DNA of 64,000 nucleotides from Pyxicephalus adspersus (lineage: Eukaryota; Chordata; Amphibia; Anura; Pyxicephalidae). Positions within the stretch are counted from its first letter, which is position 1. Each line of letters opens with the position of its first letter. The position numbers were made by a program, and so were the translations under genes. The DNA is taken from the NCBI RefSeq assembly GCF_032062135.1, contig NC_092861.1, forward strand, positions 119,495,989-119,559,988, given 5' to 3'. Positions 53,101 to 58,745 of this stretch are shown here, one piece after another. The notes beneath the pieces are model-generated. The model made no database searches, was not told where the DNA came from, and saw only the letters and a list, made by a program, of their open reading frames with translations.

Positions 53101-53867
53101 CTTTTTGAGTGTTCTAGTGATATTTTAGAAGAACTCATCACTCTTAATGAAACATGGCTACACCACTATGACCTTATGTCCAAACAATGGTCCATGCAGT
53201 TGCTGCACTTAGGTTCTCCATCACCAAAGAAATCCAAAAGCTATCGGATCTTGCACCATTTAATTCCTGTTTCCAATGTTTTTTAAAAGGGAGGAAACTT
53301 TTAAATGATTTGGAGGTGATAAAAGTAGTGTAGCAGTAATTTAGAGACATTCAAAAAGGGGTTAAGAAAGCTTGAGAAATAATGTGCCAAGTGGGTTGAA
53401 CTTTGGGGTAAACATGTGGAAAAGCTGGTGAGTATCCTTTGTGGCATTAGGTCATCCTCTTCTCAGTGGAGCCTGGAACTTTTCAGCACCCCCTTGCAGA
53501 CTGCTATACTACGAACATAGTCAACATCTATCTATCTTTGCTATGAACAATTAATGAAATCAGAACAAACAATGATATTTACCTCCTGCTTGTGTAATTT
53601 ATCAACATGACAAAGTGGAATCTTAATACAACATTCAGTATTACTAATCATTTCCTTTTTTATAACTACTGGGAAAAACAAAGCAGAAGTGCTCACACAG
53701 TGAAATATGATTTTGCAAGATGATGTGGGTTGTGGGTACATTAATAACAAACTTTGCTCATTTCTTACCTGCGATACGGAATCAAACACAGCCTGCGTGA
53801 GTATACCTCGTACATTGCTGCCATGCCCTCGCTCTGTCATTGCAAACATTCCTGTGATCTCCTGGTC
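216..53867 (-). CDS. ACOXL: ACOXL, acyl-CoA oxidase-like (partial; nine internal exons)
   Basis: The coding pieces are 53867-53769, 51639-51525, 50205-50119, 47401-47329, 40887-40755, 34390-34356, 11786-11670, 9234-9081 and 305-216, all on the minus strand. They join into 301 codons without a stop, and every junction is GT-AG with compatible phase. Acyl-CoA oxidases are peroxisomal FAD enzymes that turn acyl-CoA into trans-2-enoyl-CoA, passing electrons to oxygen to give hydrogen peroxide. Visible family marks are [11 protein letters not shown] (FAD and substrate region), [37 protein letters not shown], the DCRECTGGM loop, and TFEGDN, whose Glu aligns with the catalytic base of ACOX1. The segment corresponds to roughly residues 135-435 of a typical ACOX. 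I assign ACOXL rather than ACOX1-3 from remembered exon-level similarity ([27 protein letters not shown]). Both termini lie outside the window. The enzyme activity of ACOXL itself is less well established than that of ACOX1. Confidence 0.9.
415..450. repeat. (TA)n microsatellite
   Basis: About 18 uninterrupted TA units, 110 bases from the catalytic exon on its acceptor side. Confidence 0.95.
584..705. mobile_element. PIF/Harbinger-like MITE, left-end fragment
   Basis: It starts TTA + GGCTATGTACACACGTC, matching the terminal repeat of the complete copy at 23543-23851, and continues with the same GATCCGTCC block. The right end is missing. Confidence 0.6.
2415..2649. mobile_element. PIF/Harbinger-like MITE, right-end fragment
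   Basis: It shares the GTTCTGCTCTATG..GAGGGGAG core, the GTCCGTGGATC block and an ACGTGTGTACAGAGCC+TTA end with the complete copy at 23543-23851. The short reading frames here on both strands are by-products of this repeat. Confidence 0.65.
4715..4880 (-). mobile_element. L2-clade LINE 3' tail
   Basis: Read on the minus strand it gives ATTGTAAGCTCTTTGGGGCA, then a CACAGCACTGTAAATTAAAC region reversed, and ends in ATT-type repeats. This is the common L2 3' end, also borrowed by SINEs. It is older than the 51111 and 21676 copies, with several indels. Confidence 0.75.
8345..8406. repeat. (TA)n and (CA)n compound microsatellite
   Basis: TA units at 8345-8373, then a mixed stretch, then CA units at 8389-8406. 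Confidence 0.95.
9081..9234 (-). CDS. ACOXL: ACOXL exon, dimer and FAD-loop segment (154 nt)
   Basis: It completes the arginine codon and reads [20 protein letters not shown], then [17 protein letters not shown], and ends [11 protein letters not shown] in phase 0. The acceptor is TTTCATAG (9235-9242) and the donor GTGAG (9076-9080). [12 protein letters not shown] and the CRE-x-x-GGM loop match the ACOX region (CR-x-A-CGGHG in ACOX1) next to the flavin adenine site. Confidence 0.96.
9235..11669 (-). other. ACOXL intron, 2,435 nt
   Basis: No exon or long open frame was recognised. The only distinctive part is a GC-richer stretch around 11340-11540 with alternating CAGC/GCAGCC motifs. It resembles other short interspersed pieces at 1090-1250 and 43280-43545, so it is probably an old MITE fragment of unknown family. 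Confidence 0.75.
11670..11786 (-). CDS. ACOXL: ACOXL exon, RRQFG flavin-contact segment (117 nt)
   Basis: It completes the serine codon and reads [20 protein letters not shown], then [18 protein letters not shown], leaving AG of an arginine codon. The acceptor is TTTTTCAG (11787-11794) and the donor GTATT (11665-11669). In this fold the R-x-Q-F-G arginine and glutamine contact the flavin or pyrophosphate of the partner subunit. The following E-x-Q-x-x-R-L-x-P helix is family-typical. Confidence 0.95.
13221..13449. mobile_element. pogo/Tigger-like MITE, truncated copy
   Basis: It matches the right half of the element at 50618-51110 (TGTCTAG..CCATAAAG through ACATACAAATTCAACTT) and ends GAGGACTACCTG followed by TA. 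The left half is absent. Confidence 0.7.
15149..15174. repeat. (TG)n microsatellite
   Basis: Thirteen TG units directly at the decayed left edge of the piggyBac-like element at 15172. Confidence 0.9.
15172..15699. mobile_element. piggyBac-like non-autonomous element, left end lost
   Basis: The right end is ACCTCTAGGGAGG followed by TTAA (15700-15703). The body shares with the 56968-57533 element the block AGTACATTGTTTTTCATG, the GAATGCAATACA box and the GC-rich ACGTCACCGGGAACG region. The left terminus is not recognisable and is replaced by (TG)n. No transposase frame is present. Two CGAGTGTGACTCGGGG-type boxes near the right end form a stem. Confidence 0.7.
21676..23340 (-). mobile_element. 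L2-clade non-LTR retrotransposon, 5'-truncated
   Basis: On the minus strand a reverse-transcriptase frame runs 23337 to 21883, broken by one in-frame TAA at 22956-22954. Motifs are [45 protein letters not shown] (catalytic YADD) and the C-terminal [15 protein letters not shown] region. A 3' UTR with ATTGTAAGCTCTTCGGGGCA follows and ends in (ATT)n at 21676. The endonuclease domain is missing. One stop in about 485 codons marks a fairly young copy. L2 clade is inferred from the tail and RT motifs; CR1/Rex1 relatives are alternatives. Confidence 0.9.
21883..23337 (-). pseudogene. L2-type reverse transcriptase, one internal stop
   Basis: The upstream part (23337-22954) covers the fingers and first palm motif (AFDTVDH). 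After TAA at 22956-22954 the same frame continues (22953-21883) through GVPQGS, YADD and the thumb-like C-terminal region to LAYPASSVI. An ATG follows the stop, but translation starting there would lack the first RT motifs, so a functional protein is unlikely. Confidence 0.88.
23543..23851. mobile_element. PIF/Harbinger-like MITE, complete, 309 bp
   Basis: The terminal repeats are GGCTACGTACACACGTGC on the left and, reversed, GGCTACATACACACATGC on the right (16 of 18 identical). A TAA triplet flanks both ends (23540-23542 and 23852-23854). A 3-bp TAA/TTA duplication is typical of PIF/Harbinger. An internal stem forms from TGGAAAGGAT and ATCCTTTCCA. No coding capacity. Confidence 0.75.
25013..25050. 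repeat. (TA)n microsatellite
   Basis: About 19 TA units followed by a T run. It generates spurious isoleucine-tyrosine reading frames. Confidence 0.95.
25261..25301. repeat. (TA)n microsatellite
   Basis: Twenty TA units preceded by an A run, 210 bases from the previous (TA)n tract. Confidence 0.95.
25330..26830 (+). pseudogene. Decayed Tx1/L1-like LINE reverse transcriptase
   Basis: Plus-strand fragments in shifting frames read [20 protein letters not shown], then (after a frameshift) [33 protein letters not shown] and later [13 protein letters not shown]. These are the ordered RT motifs of an L1-group (Tx1-like) ORF2, with FADD as the catalytic box. Several frameshifts and stops show it is dead. 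The ends are approximate: the 5' part is truncated near the (TA)n tract and the 3' limit is set by loss of recognisable similarity. Confidence 0.8.
28878..29234 (-). mobile_element. V-SINE-type SINE, full length
   Basis: On the minus strand it runs from a tRNA-like head (box B-like GGTTTGAATCTCG) through the conserved ATGTTCTCCCTGTGTTTGC domain to an L2-like tail with GGCGCTATATAAATA and ending in (TAA)n. Near the head a small tandem duplication (AAAGTGC repeated) has expanded the sequence. The family name is from memory of the V-SINE core. Confidence 0.75.
31541..31831. mobile_element. Kolobok/T2-like MITE, 291 bp
   Basis: The left end is AGGAGAACTAAACTGG after TTAA (31537-31540). The right end is GCATGTCTGCT before TTAA (31832-31835). 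The TTAA duplication and AG-x-x-GAACTAAAC terminus fit the frog T2/Kolobok family. Confidence 0.55.
33370..33621. mobile_element. Kolobok/T2-like MITE, 252 bp
   Basis: The left end is AGCGGAACTAAACTTT after TTAA (33366-33369). The right end is GGAAATTTACTT before TTAA (33622-33625). It lies 11 bases before the V-SINE. Confidence 0.5.
33633..33965 (+). mobile_element. V-SINE-type SINE, full length
   Basis: A tRNA-like head (GGTTAGCACTCTGGCC, then box B-like GTTTCGAATCTTG) is followed by the conserved GGTTCTCCCTGTGTTTGCGT domain and GGTACTCCGGTTTCCTCCCA. An L2-like tail comes next (TTAGATTGTGAGCCCC, GGCGCTATATAAATACTG), ending in (AAT)n. It is the same family as the minus-strand copy at 28878-29234. 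Confidence 0.8.
34356..34390 (-). CDS. ACOXL: ACOXL micro-exon, 35 nt
   Basis: It encodes [11 protein letters not shown] plus two bases of the serine codon finished in the next exon. The acceptor is TTTCTTGCAG (34391-34400) and the donor GTAAAG (34350-34355). The exon is short but secure: it restores the frame between its neighbours and gives the expected helix ahead of S-RRQFG. Skipping it would shift the frame, because 35 is not a multiple of 3. Confidence 0.94.
35649..35712. repeat. Near-perfect 30-bp inverted repeat with 4-nt loop
   Basis: Left arm 35649-35678 and right arm 35683-35712 pair at 29 of 30 positions around the loop GAAA. The arms begin and end with ATCGATAAACCC / GGGTTTATCGAT. 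It lies in the subterminal region of the piggyBac-like element and is probably part of that element's own structure. Confidence 0.9.
35999..36467. other. Assembly gap, 469 N
   Basis: A run of N inside the piggyBac-like element. Frames reported across it carry no information. Confidence 1.
38790..39905 (-). mobile_element. Old Tc1-like DNA transposon
   Basis: The right edge, read on the minus strand, begins TATACTCACCAGCCACATTA and continues TTAGGTACACG, the terminus of a Tc1-like family common in fishes and frogs. The left edge (38790) is a decayed copy of the same terminus. Transposase remnants lie between on the minus strand: [20 protein letters not shown] and [12 protein letters not shown], and near 38945 [11 protein letters not shown], a mutated form of the usual [11 protein letters not shown]. 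Several frameshifts and deletions make it inactive. Confidence 0.8.
39971..40449. mobile_element. Kolobok/T2-like MITE, 479 bp
   Basis: The left end is AGTTGGACTCCAGGCAA, and the right end reversed is AAGCTGAACTCCAGGCAA, giving good terminal inverted repeats. The flanks are TTGA (39967-39970) and TTAA (40450-40453), one base apart from a perfect TTAA duplication. Confidence 0.65.
40755..40887 (-). CDS. ACOXL: ACOXL exon, start of C-terminal helical domain (133 nt)
   Basis: After finishing a split lysine codon it reads [13 protein letters not shown], later [17 protein letters not shown], and ends TFQALGAMK in phase. The acceptor is CCTCAG (40888-40893) and the donor GTATT (40750-40754). The helix carrying A-R-x-x-x-M-L-x-A-L-x-x-x-R is where acyl-CoA oxidases start the helical domain that lines the active site and dimer interface. 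Confidence 0.95.
41483..41654. mobile_element. Short Kolobok/T2-like MITE, 172 bp
   Basis: TTAA flanks both sides (41479-41482 and 41655-41658). The ends are AGCTAAACTCCAGG and, reversed, AGATGAACTTCTAGC. Confidence 0.55.
42008..42227. mobile_element. Palindromic (snap-back) MITE, complete copy
   Basis: It begins ACCTGATTTATTAAAGCTCT and ends AGAGCTTTAATAAATCAGGG. The two halves are near-complementary over most of the element (GATACACTTTTATCAGTGAA against TGTTGAAAGTGTATC). Other copies or pieces lie at 54613, 56184, 56772, 58401, 60168 and 63594. The family name is unknown to me. Confidence 0.75.
42745..43164. mobile_element. pogo/Tigger-like MITE, left end missing
   Basis: It matches the 61233-62203 element from AATTTGTATGTAAGT to the end GGGGGCTACCTG followed by TA, without the nested insertion. 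About 40 bases of the left end are gone. This empty site shows the pre-insertion sequence TCATTAAAGAGTTACAA. Confidence 0.75.
44135..44171. repeat. (CA)n/(TA)n microsatellite
   Basis: Short CA units followed by about 12 TA units. Confidence 0.9.
44979..45546 (+). mobile_element. Internally deleted Tc1-like element, 568 bp
   Basis: The ends are CAGTTAGGTCCATAAATATT and, reversed, CAGTTAGGTCCATACATATT, continuing alike through TTGGACAGAGACAACTTTTT. TA flanks both sides (44977-44978 and 45547-45548). The inside keeps only the C-terminal part of a transposase, so it can move only with help from another copy. Confidence 0.88.
45090..45303 (+). pseudogene. Tc1-like transposase C-terminal remnant
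   Basis: The frame reads [13 protein letters not shown], stop, [20 protein letters not shown], then [14 protein letters not shown] and ends [12 protein letters not shown]. PDLNPIE contains the third acidic residue of the DDE/D catalytic triad. A short deletion after EWPS removes the usual QSP, and one TAG is internal. The N-terminal DNA-binding and first catalytic parts are deleted. Confidence 0.85.
46673..46997 (+). repeat. Possible solo LTR or other interspersed repeat
   Basis: GC-richer block starting TGTCAGGGGGCTGTCAGG and ending CTATCTTCACA, with AATAAA near 46932 about 65 bases before the end. The TG..CA borders and poly(A) signal suggest an LTR, but I see no target duplication and no second copy. 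Confidence 0.3.
47329..47401 (-). CDS. ACOXL: ACOXL exon, domain linker (73 nt)
   Basis: It completes the glycine codon and reads [20 protein letters not shown] followed by LLN, leaving two bases of a lysine codon. The acceptor is AAG at 47402-47404 and the donor is GTTAG at 47324-47328. G-x-DNG-x-x-x-F, then RIPRENLL, is the conserved ACOX/ACAD signature at the junction of the beta domain with the C-terminal helical domain. Confidence 0.95.
47402..50118 (-). other. ACOXL intron, 2,717 nt
   Basis: Apart from a short L2 3' tail at 47724-47800, nothing was recognised. The rest is AT-rich sequence with no open frame of note. Confidence 0.75.
47724..47800 (-). mobile_element. L2-clade 3' tail fragment
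   Basis: Read on the minus strand: GCTGGGTAATATGTTGACGC, then CATATAAATCCTG and (ATT)n. Only the last 77 bases remain. Confidence 0.7.
50119..50205 (-). CDS. ACOXL: ACOXL exon, beta domain (87 nt)
   Basis: Taking one base from the previous exon, it reads [14 protein letters not shown], then [15 protein letters not shown], and leaves one base of a glycine codon. The acceptor is CTAG at 50206-50209 and the donor is GTAAA at 50114-50118. GPH-F-VP-RD, followed by a P-G-V turn, is the typical second half of the ACOX beta domain. Confidence 0.95.
50618..51110. mobile_element. pogo/Tigger-like MITE, full length, 493 bp
   Basis: The ends are CAGGAAGTCCCCGGGTTAAA and, reversed, CATGTAGTCCCCGGGTTACA, flanked by TA (50616-50617 and 51111-51112). 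TA duplication and CAG-x-AGTCC termini suggest the pogo/Tigger branch of Tc1/mariner. There is no transposase, only MITE sequence shared with the copies at 13221, 42745 and 61233 (this one inverted relative to 61233). Confidence 0.7.
51111..51275 (-). mobile_element. L2-clade LINE 3' tail
   Basis: Minus strand: ATTGTAAGCTCTTAGGGGCA through AATGTACAGCGCTGCGTAAT to CGCTATATAAATCCTG and (ATT)n. It is very similar to the end of the L2 at 21676, so it is probably recent. Its ATT tail begins exactly where the pogo-like MITE stops. Confidence 0.85.
51525..51639 (-). CDS. ACOXL: ACOXL exon, beta domain (115 nt)
   Basis: It reads [20 protein letters not shown] followed by [18 protein letters not shown], entering in phase 0 and leaving one base of the next codon. 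The acceptor is a T-rich tract ending in TAG (51640-51642) and the donor is GTTAG (51520-51524). The segment matches the ACOX stretch in which E-F-x-I-x-T-P is followed by K-x-Y-I-G-N. In this family that stretch continues the beta barrel around the flavin. Confidence 0.95.
51691..51711. repeat. T homopolymer, about 20 nt
   Basis: Lies about 50 bases upstream, in gene sense, of the exon at 51525-51639 and reads as poly(A) on the transcribed strand. It is not the splice polypyrimidine tract. Confidence 0.9.
52736..52808. repeat. (AAT)/(ATT) palindromic microsatellite
   Basis: AAT units, then ATT units, then AAT units again, so the tract can fold back on itself. No L2 tail body is attached. 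Confidence 0.9.
53769..53867 (-). CDS. ACOXL: ACOXL exon (first visible), 33 codons
   Basis: The frame opens with [20 protein letters not shown] and closes with FDSVSQ. It is exactly 99 nt with phase 0 at both ends. A CAG acceptor lies at 53868-53870 and a GTAAG donor at 53764-53768. FAMTE-GHGSN is the acyl-CoA oxidase form of the acyl-CoA dehydrogenase signature at the start of the central beta domain, which packs against the flavin and the acyl chain. The exon begins mid-domain, so upstream coding exons must exist. Confidence 0.96.
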
Positions 53868-54612
53868 CTGATAGGGAAAAAAATTACATCTGATTTTAAT
53901 ATTCAGAAAGTTTAATTAAAAATGTATCTTCCAGTTTTAAAAGAAAGTCACAAGTGTGGGTGATTCAAACCCAATAATATTAGTAACAGCATAGTAACCT
54001 TCAGTAAAAACTGCATGCCCGAGCAATCGATGAGAAGATAAAAAAAGTTATATGCAACTGCTATTTTTAATGTATTTTAAATGTATTTTTAATTTTTTTT
54101 TAAATGCCTAGACTTGAGCCAAGCCTCATTAAACAGGTAAGTGTACATTAAAACAAGTGGCACTCAACCTGTTTCTTGTGTTTGTGGCCAACCCATAACA
54201 GGCTGTAATGCACAGGTGCAAACCTGTGGAGTACTGTGGTTCTGGATGTTAACAAACACATGAAAAGTGGTCGCCAGATCAAGTTAATTAAGAATTAAAC
54301 CCAATACAAAAAGTCACCAGGAGGTAGAGGTTTTTGGCAGAAGAGACATACAAAGTCTCCTATGCAAAGAAAAAAAATATTTTCTCCTGCTCCTAGTTAC
54401 TTTTAGTTTTTTTTGCTGACACCACATGGTGCCATGCAGTGTAGTCTGGGACTCCTCTCAAAAGCTTTCCCCAACCAATGGAAGCTTAGTTCCTCTTTAA
54501 GAAATAATCTGTGGAGGGGCAGGCCAGGTTAGGTAAGAGTTAAGGGCAAAAAGGTTAACTAAACTTTAAAACAAATAATGAGGTGTTTACTGTAAGGAAA
54601 ACCAAACACAAC

Positions 54613-54851
54613 GGGCCTGATTTATTCTACAAGGTTCTACAAGACTTGAGAAGATCAACTATCATGAGAGAACCTATTCGATCTAACAAACCTGGAATGC
54701 ATTTCTTAAAAATCATTTGTTTTTTTATCAATGATTCATCAATCATTAGGTATTTAGTTATTAGTCAAACATTTTCAATACATTCCAGGTTTGCTAATTC
54801 ACAATATAGTCTATATTGTCCAGTCTTGAAAAGCTTTAATAAATCCTGCCC
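54613..54851. mobile_element. Palindromic MITE, diverged copy
   Basis: It starts GGGCCTGATTTATTCTACAA and ends AAGCTTTAATAAATCCTGCC. The central ACCTGGAATGCATTTCTTAA pairs with CATTCCAGGTTTGCTAATTC. It is more diverged than the other copies. Confidence 0.65.
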
Positions 54852-56183
54852 TTTCTGTGGAGTTTAATACATTGCATGCATTTCAGTTAACTTTATTGAA
54901 AGTTATGATCTTCCTCTGTTCTGCAGAAATAGGGTTCAATTCTCTATAATCTTTGATAGTATCCACGCCAAGATCAAAGCCTTTTTGCTCTTTTTGTCCA
55001 ATTTTACCTTACTTCTTTACAGTTTCAGAAAAGGCAACATTAACAGTTAATACTTACAGTTTAACATACATTGCCAGTTTTGTATAAAGTAAAACCCTTC
55101 CAGGACATTTTGCTGTTTCTATACCATTGGAAAAATATTATAAACCTTATGTCCCAGCGACACAACAGGGTCTTACAGGAAATCTTTCAAGGTGAGGGGA
55201 ATTATGCTGTTAGACAGTGTTTATTAAAACAGGTGTCTGAATTGGAAGATTCTCTCTTTATTAATCCGGGTACAATTCTAAAATTTGAGTTTTCCTCCTA
55301 CTATCTTTCTCAGTTGCAATGATCATAATTATAAACTTAAGGAATAAATCTCCCCTTTGGTGGCACAGACAGCGATACGTGACAGAGGTTCCAACCTAAC
55401 CCATTTTTTTCACAATAAAAGAAAATTGACTTTGCCTATAGATACACTTTAAAAGTTGATCACCATCTTCTGGTTTAGTCTTTAAATTTCTTCAGTTAAA
55501 AAGTCACTGCTTAGTAGGGTTAATTTCCTAGCTATGAACTGTTCCTATAGTTTTTTTTCAACCGCTGTGTTAGTCTGTCTTAACAATAGCCAGGAACTTT
55601 TCTCAATAAATAGCAACATAAGAGCTGGTTGCTTCAGGTTTCAGGCGCTACAGGAAATTGCAGCCAACATGCAAATATGGTGTTTACTATGGCATGTGAA
55701 TGAGGGTATATAAAATTATATGGACACACGTAAACTTTAACCATTCTAGATACATACAATAAAAGATGTCTGAAAATACTATTGTCACTTCATTTGAACA
55801 AATAGGGAAAGCCCAACCTCAATTTACTAAACATGAACTGGTACTATTTTCTATTAACTCAAATCCCAGCAGCATGATACCTTGGAATTCTATATGGACA
55901 TAAATTTGTTTCTGTAAGAAGAACAAAAGGAACCAGTGTACAGTGTTTGTGGAATGAAAAGTGGCAGTTTCTACTTTGATTCTGCAGATTAACTATGTTT
56001 GAAAACTTTCCAAATTTGTACCCATCCTATTTTGGCGCAGTAAAACTGATTTACAGTAAACCAACAGCTTGTCCTAAAAGTAAATAATATAATCAAGGAA
56101 CACTTTAAAATATACAGAGGCAGGGGTTTTCTCTCTGGCCTGTTGTTTGCCCTCTCCATAGGGTTACTACCGGTAGCAAAAAT

Positions 56184-56333
56184 GACTGGAATAGATCTGG
56201 TCCAGGATTCATAACATTTGCTAGCAAATAACAAATGACTTTGAAGAAATTAATTCCAGGTTTGCTGGATCACCCAGCTTCACTGAAGAAAGTGTATCCT
56301 CTCTAGTCCTGGAGAGCTTTATAAATCAGGCCC
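56184..56333. mobile_element. Palindromic MITE, right-half fragment
   Basis: It runs from ACTGGAATAGATCTGGTCC through TTCCAGGTTTGCTGGATCAC to CTTTATAAATCAGGCCC. The left arm is missing. Confidence 0.7.
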
Positions 56334-56967
56334 ATATACTAGTACAAAAGTTCAAACCAAAGAGATCAAATTGAATGAAGAGTATGGTCATATTCTGAAT
56401 AAACTTGTGCCTTGATATGATAATATTCTGCTCTTTATACATAATTTCTTTAAAACTGTATTTACCTAGGTTCCTGTATATTTTATCCAACTCCCAAATA
56501 TGTATCACTAAACAAAATATGAAAGAAATCAATTCTGTCCTTACCTCCTTTCTTTATGCCTGCTGGACACTTTACAACTCCTTGTTTTAAATGGGGAAAT
56601 GTCACCAACTTTTTATAGTTACACAGTGAAAGTCTGGTCTGATTGACGAATTGTTACAGACGGAACTGAACAAAATAATCCTACTCACTACAGACCATAG
56701 TAAACTAAACCCCACGTACTATGAAACACAACTTCAAGCCAAGAGTGCTAAACTGGAACAATAGCCTTGAGATATTAAAGCTCTCCCAGGCTGGAGATGA
56801 TCCCAGGCTTCACTTTCATCAGTGAAGTTGAGTGGTCCAGATTTGGACTGGAATTTCTAAAAGTCAATTGCTATTCTTTAAATTCTGGACCAGATCCATT
56901 CCAGGTTTTCTGGATCACCCAGCTTCACTGATGAAAGTGTATCCTCTCCAGCCTTGGAGTGCTTTAA

Positions 56968-57533
56968 CCTCCCCAGCGGTAACCCCGAGTATGACTCATG
57001 AAAAAAAAGATGCTGAAAGCGGTAGCCAAACCGGGGGTAGCTAAAACAATGATAAACACTATGCTTTCTGGTCCGCCGGCGTCCGTCTTCGAGATCCTCT
57101 CGCATCCTCTGGCCGGCGTCCTCTGCATCTGATTTATTACCCGGGAGTTCCCGGTGACGTCCCGTCCCGGTGACGAGAATTTCAAATTATTTTGTATTGC
57201 ATTCAATACAAAATAACTGTATTAAATGCAATACACTGGATTTATGTCTAAAAGCGGTACATTGTCTTTCATTAAAAAAAAATTACATTGTTTTTCATGA
57301 AAATTTATTTTACAGTATAATAATAGTATGTACAGTACAGTAATATAATATAATGAGTATATTATTTAAAAAAATATATTTTCTTTTATTTATTTAAATT
57401 ATTATTTTGACATGATTTTATGTTTTAAACTTTATTATACTATTTTATTATACTGTAAAATAAATTTTCATGAAAAACAATGTACCGCTTTTAGACATAT
57501 AAACTCCGGACAGAAATGAACCGCCCAGGAGGG
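56968..57533. mobile_element. piggyBac-like non-autonomous element, 566 bp
   Basis: TTAA (56964-56967) precedes CCTCCCCAGCGGTAACCCCG. The right end, reversed, starts CCCTCCTGGGCGGTTCATTT next to a TAA left from the duplicated TTAA. There is no transposase. Inside are a GC-rich part (GTCCGCCGGCGTCCG) and a long AT-rich inverted repeat (57244-57327 against 57441-57499). It is related to 15172-15699. Confidence 0.8.
57244..57499. repeat. Long inverted repeat inside the piggyBac-like element
   Basis: Arms of roughly 44 bases (57284-57327 and 57441-57485) share CATTGTTTTTCATGAAAATT with its complement. An outer pair, ATGTCTAAAAGCGGTACATT, reappears reversed at 57480-57499. A partial duplication of the left arm lies at 57257-57280. 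Confidence 0.85.
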
Positions 57534-58289
57534 TAATAAATCCGGACCAATGTGGTGACATTCTAAACCATTATTTAAAACATGAAATCTCAAATATCAC
57601 TTATAATCTAATCAAAAGACAAACTGATTTAATAACAAAAATGTTAACATGGAATTTATTGTATCACCAGAGGTTGATCCCAGTGGGAAAACTTAACTCA
57701 CCTTTGATGTTTTCCAAGATATGATTATACCAGTCCAGAATAAACATAAAGTAACCCCTATTTTTTTATTGGGTTGATTACACAAATAGGTTTTACACAC
57801 TTAAAGCCTTGCTCTTATTACTCTAAGAAGTTCATAGCAATTTAATGGAAAATCTACATGCATCTAGTTTGTTAGAAAGAAAAGGAGTGTCAGTCTAGCT
57901 TTCTCACTGTGTAAGTTGACCTACATGGCCAGAGGATTTGCAATCAAAATTTCTGTGGTTCTAGAGGACTGACTCACCCCAAGAACAAACTGCCCTTCAC
58001 AAATAAAACTACCCAAGCTTTCTTATTATACAAATAATTAAATAAGAATATGACCATTAACTTACTGATTATCTCACTCAGAAGGAACTATCACTGATAT
58101 TGAGAAGCAGCATAAAGAAAGTTTCATATAATAAAAATATATATATTATATATATATTATACATGCTACTGTACAGTTTATTACATGTTTAACTGTTTTT
58201 TTAATTTATTTTTTTATCACAGTTTTTTGTTTTTTTTTTATTTAAAGTTTATTATTACATTTTTTTAAATGTAATAAATATTGGACATA

Positions 58290-58400
58290 TTTCAGTGAGT
58301 TATGCCTAAGAATTATAGCCTACAATGTAAAGTAAATTTCCATGCAAAGAAAAAAATGCTTTTTGCATGGAAATTTAGACAGAATTAGAATGCTAGGGGG
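58290..58400. mobile_element. piggyBac-like end fragment
   Basis: It ends AGAATGCTAGGGGG followed by TTAA (58401-58404), the form of a piggyBac-like terminus. It contains a hairpin (TTTCCATGCAAA near 58340 against TTTGCATGGAAA near 58370). No opposite end was found. Confidence 0.45.
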
Positions 58401-58428
58401 TTAAAGCACTCCAAGACTGGAGGGGATA
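58401..58428. mobile_element. Palindromic MITE fragment, 28 bp
   Basis: TTAAAGCACTCCAAGACTGG followed by AGGGGATA matches the left end of the MITE family. It is cut on one side by the piggyBac-like end and on the other by an L2 (ATT)n tail. Confidence 0.55.
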
Positions 58429-58745
58429 TTATTATTATTAATATTATTATTATTATTATTAAACAAGATTTATATAGCGCCAACATATTACGCAGCGCTT
58501 TACATTATATAGGGGTTGCAAATGACAGACTAATACAGACAGTGACACAGGAGGGGACCTCGCCCTGAAGAACTTCCAATCTAGTAGGTGGGGGAATTTA
58601 CACACAATAGGAGGGGGATATGTAGTGGTGGTTTCAAAAGGCAGAAGAACATGAGTAGGCAAGTATGAAAAAATGGGTTTTGTCGGAGTAACCTGAACAG
58701 GACGAGGAAGACCATTCCAGAGAGTTGGGGCAGCTCTAGAGAAGT
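58428..58745 (-). mobile_element. L2-clade LINE 3' part, runs into assembly gap
   Basis: (ATT)n, then the tail CGCCAACATATTACGCAGCG, the spacer AGAAC..GAGTAGGCAAG, and the end of the coding part (complement of ACCATTCCAGAGAGTTGG). A deletion relative to the 21676 copy removes about 30 bases near 58682. The rest is lost in the gap. Confidence 0.85.

Larger units (their letters stand above)
51640..53768 (-). other. ACOXL intron, 2,129 nt
   Basis: It contains a 20-nt T run at 51691-51711 and an (ATT)/(AAT) palindromic microsatellite at 52736-52808. The segment 52140-52600 reads like an old interspersed repeat, but I could not place it in a family. Confidence 0.7.
56772..57547. mobile_element. 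Palindromic MITE split by a piggyBac-like insertion
   Basis: The MITE reads from ATATTAAAGCTCTCCCAGG to CTTGGAGTGCTTTAA at 56967, then resumes after 57533 with TAATAAATCCGGACC. Together these restore the usual CTTTAATAAATCAGGCCC ending with the TTAA as insertion target. Confidence 0.8.

Noticed and set aside
55071..55322. 83-residue frame as a possible gene
   Set aside because: It looks at most like a weak LINE ORF2 fragment and has no start context or splice sites; kept only as a remark in the upstream region.
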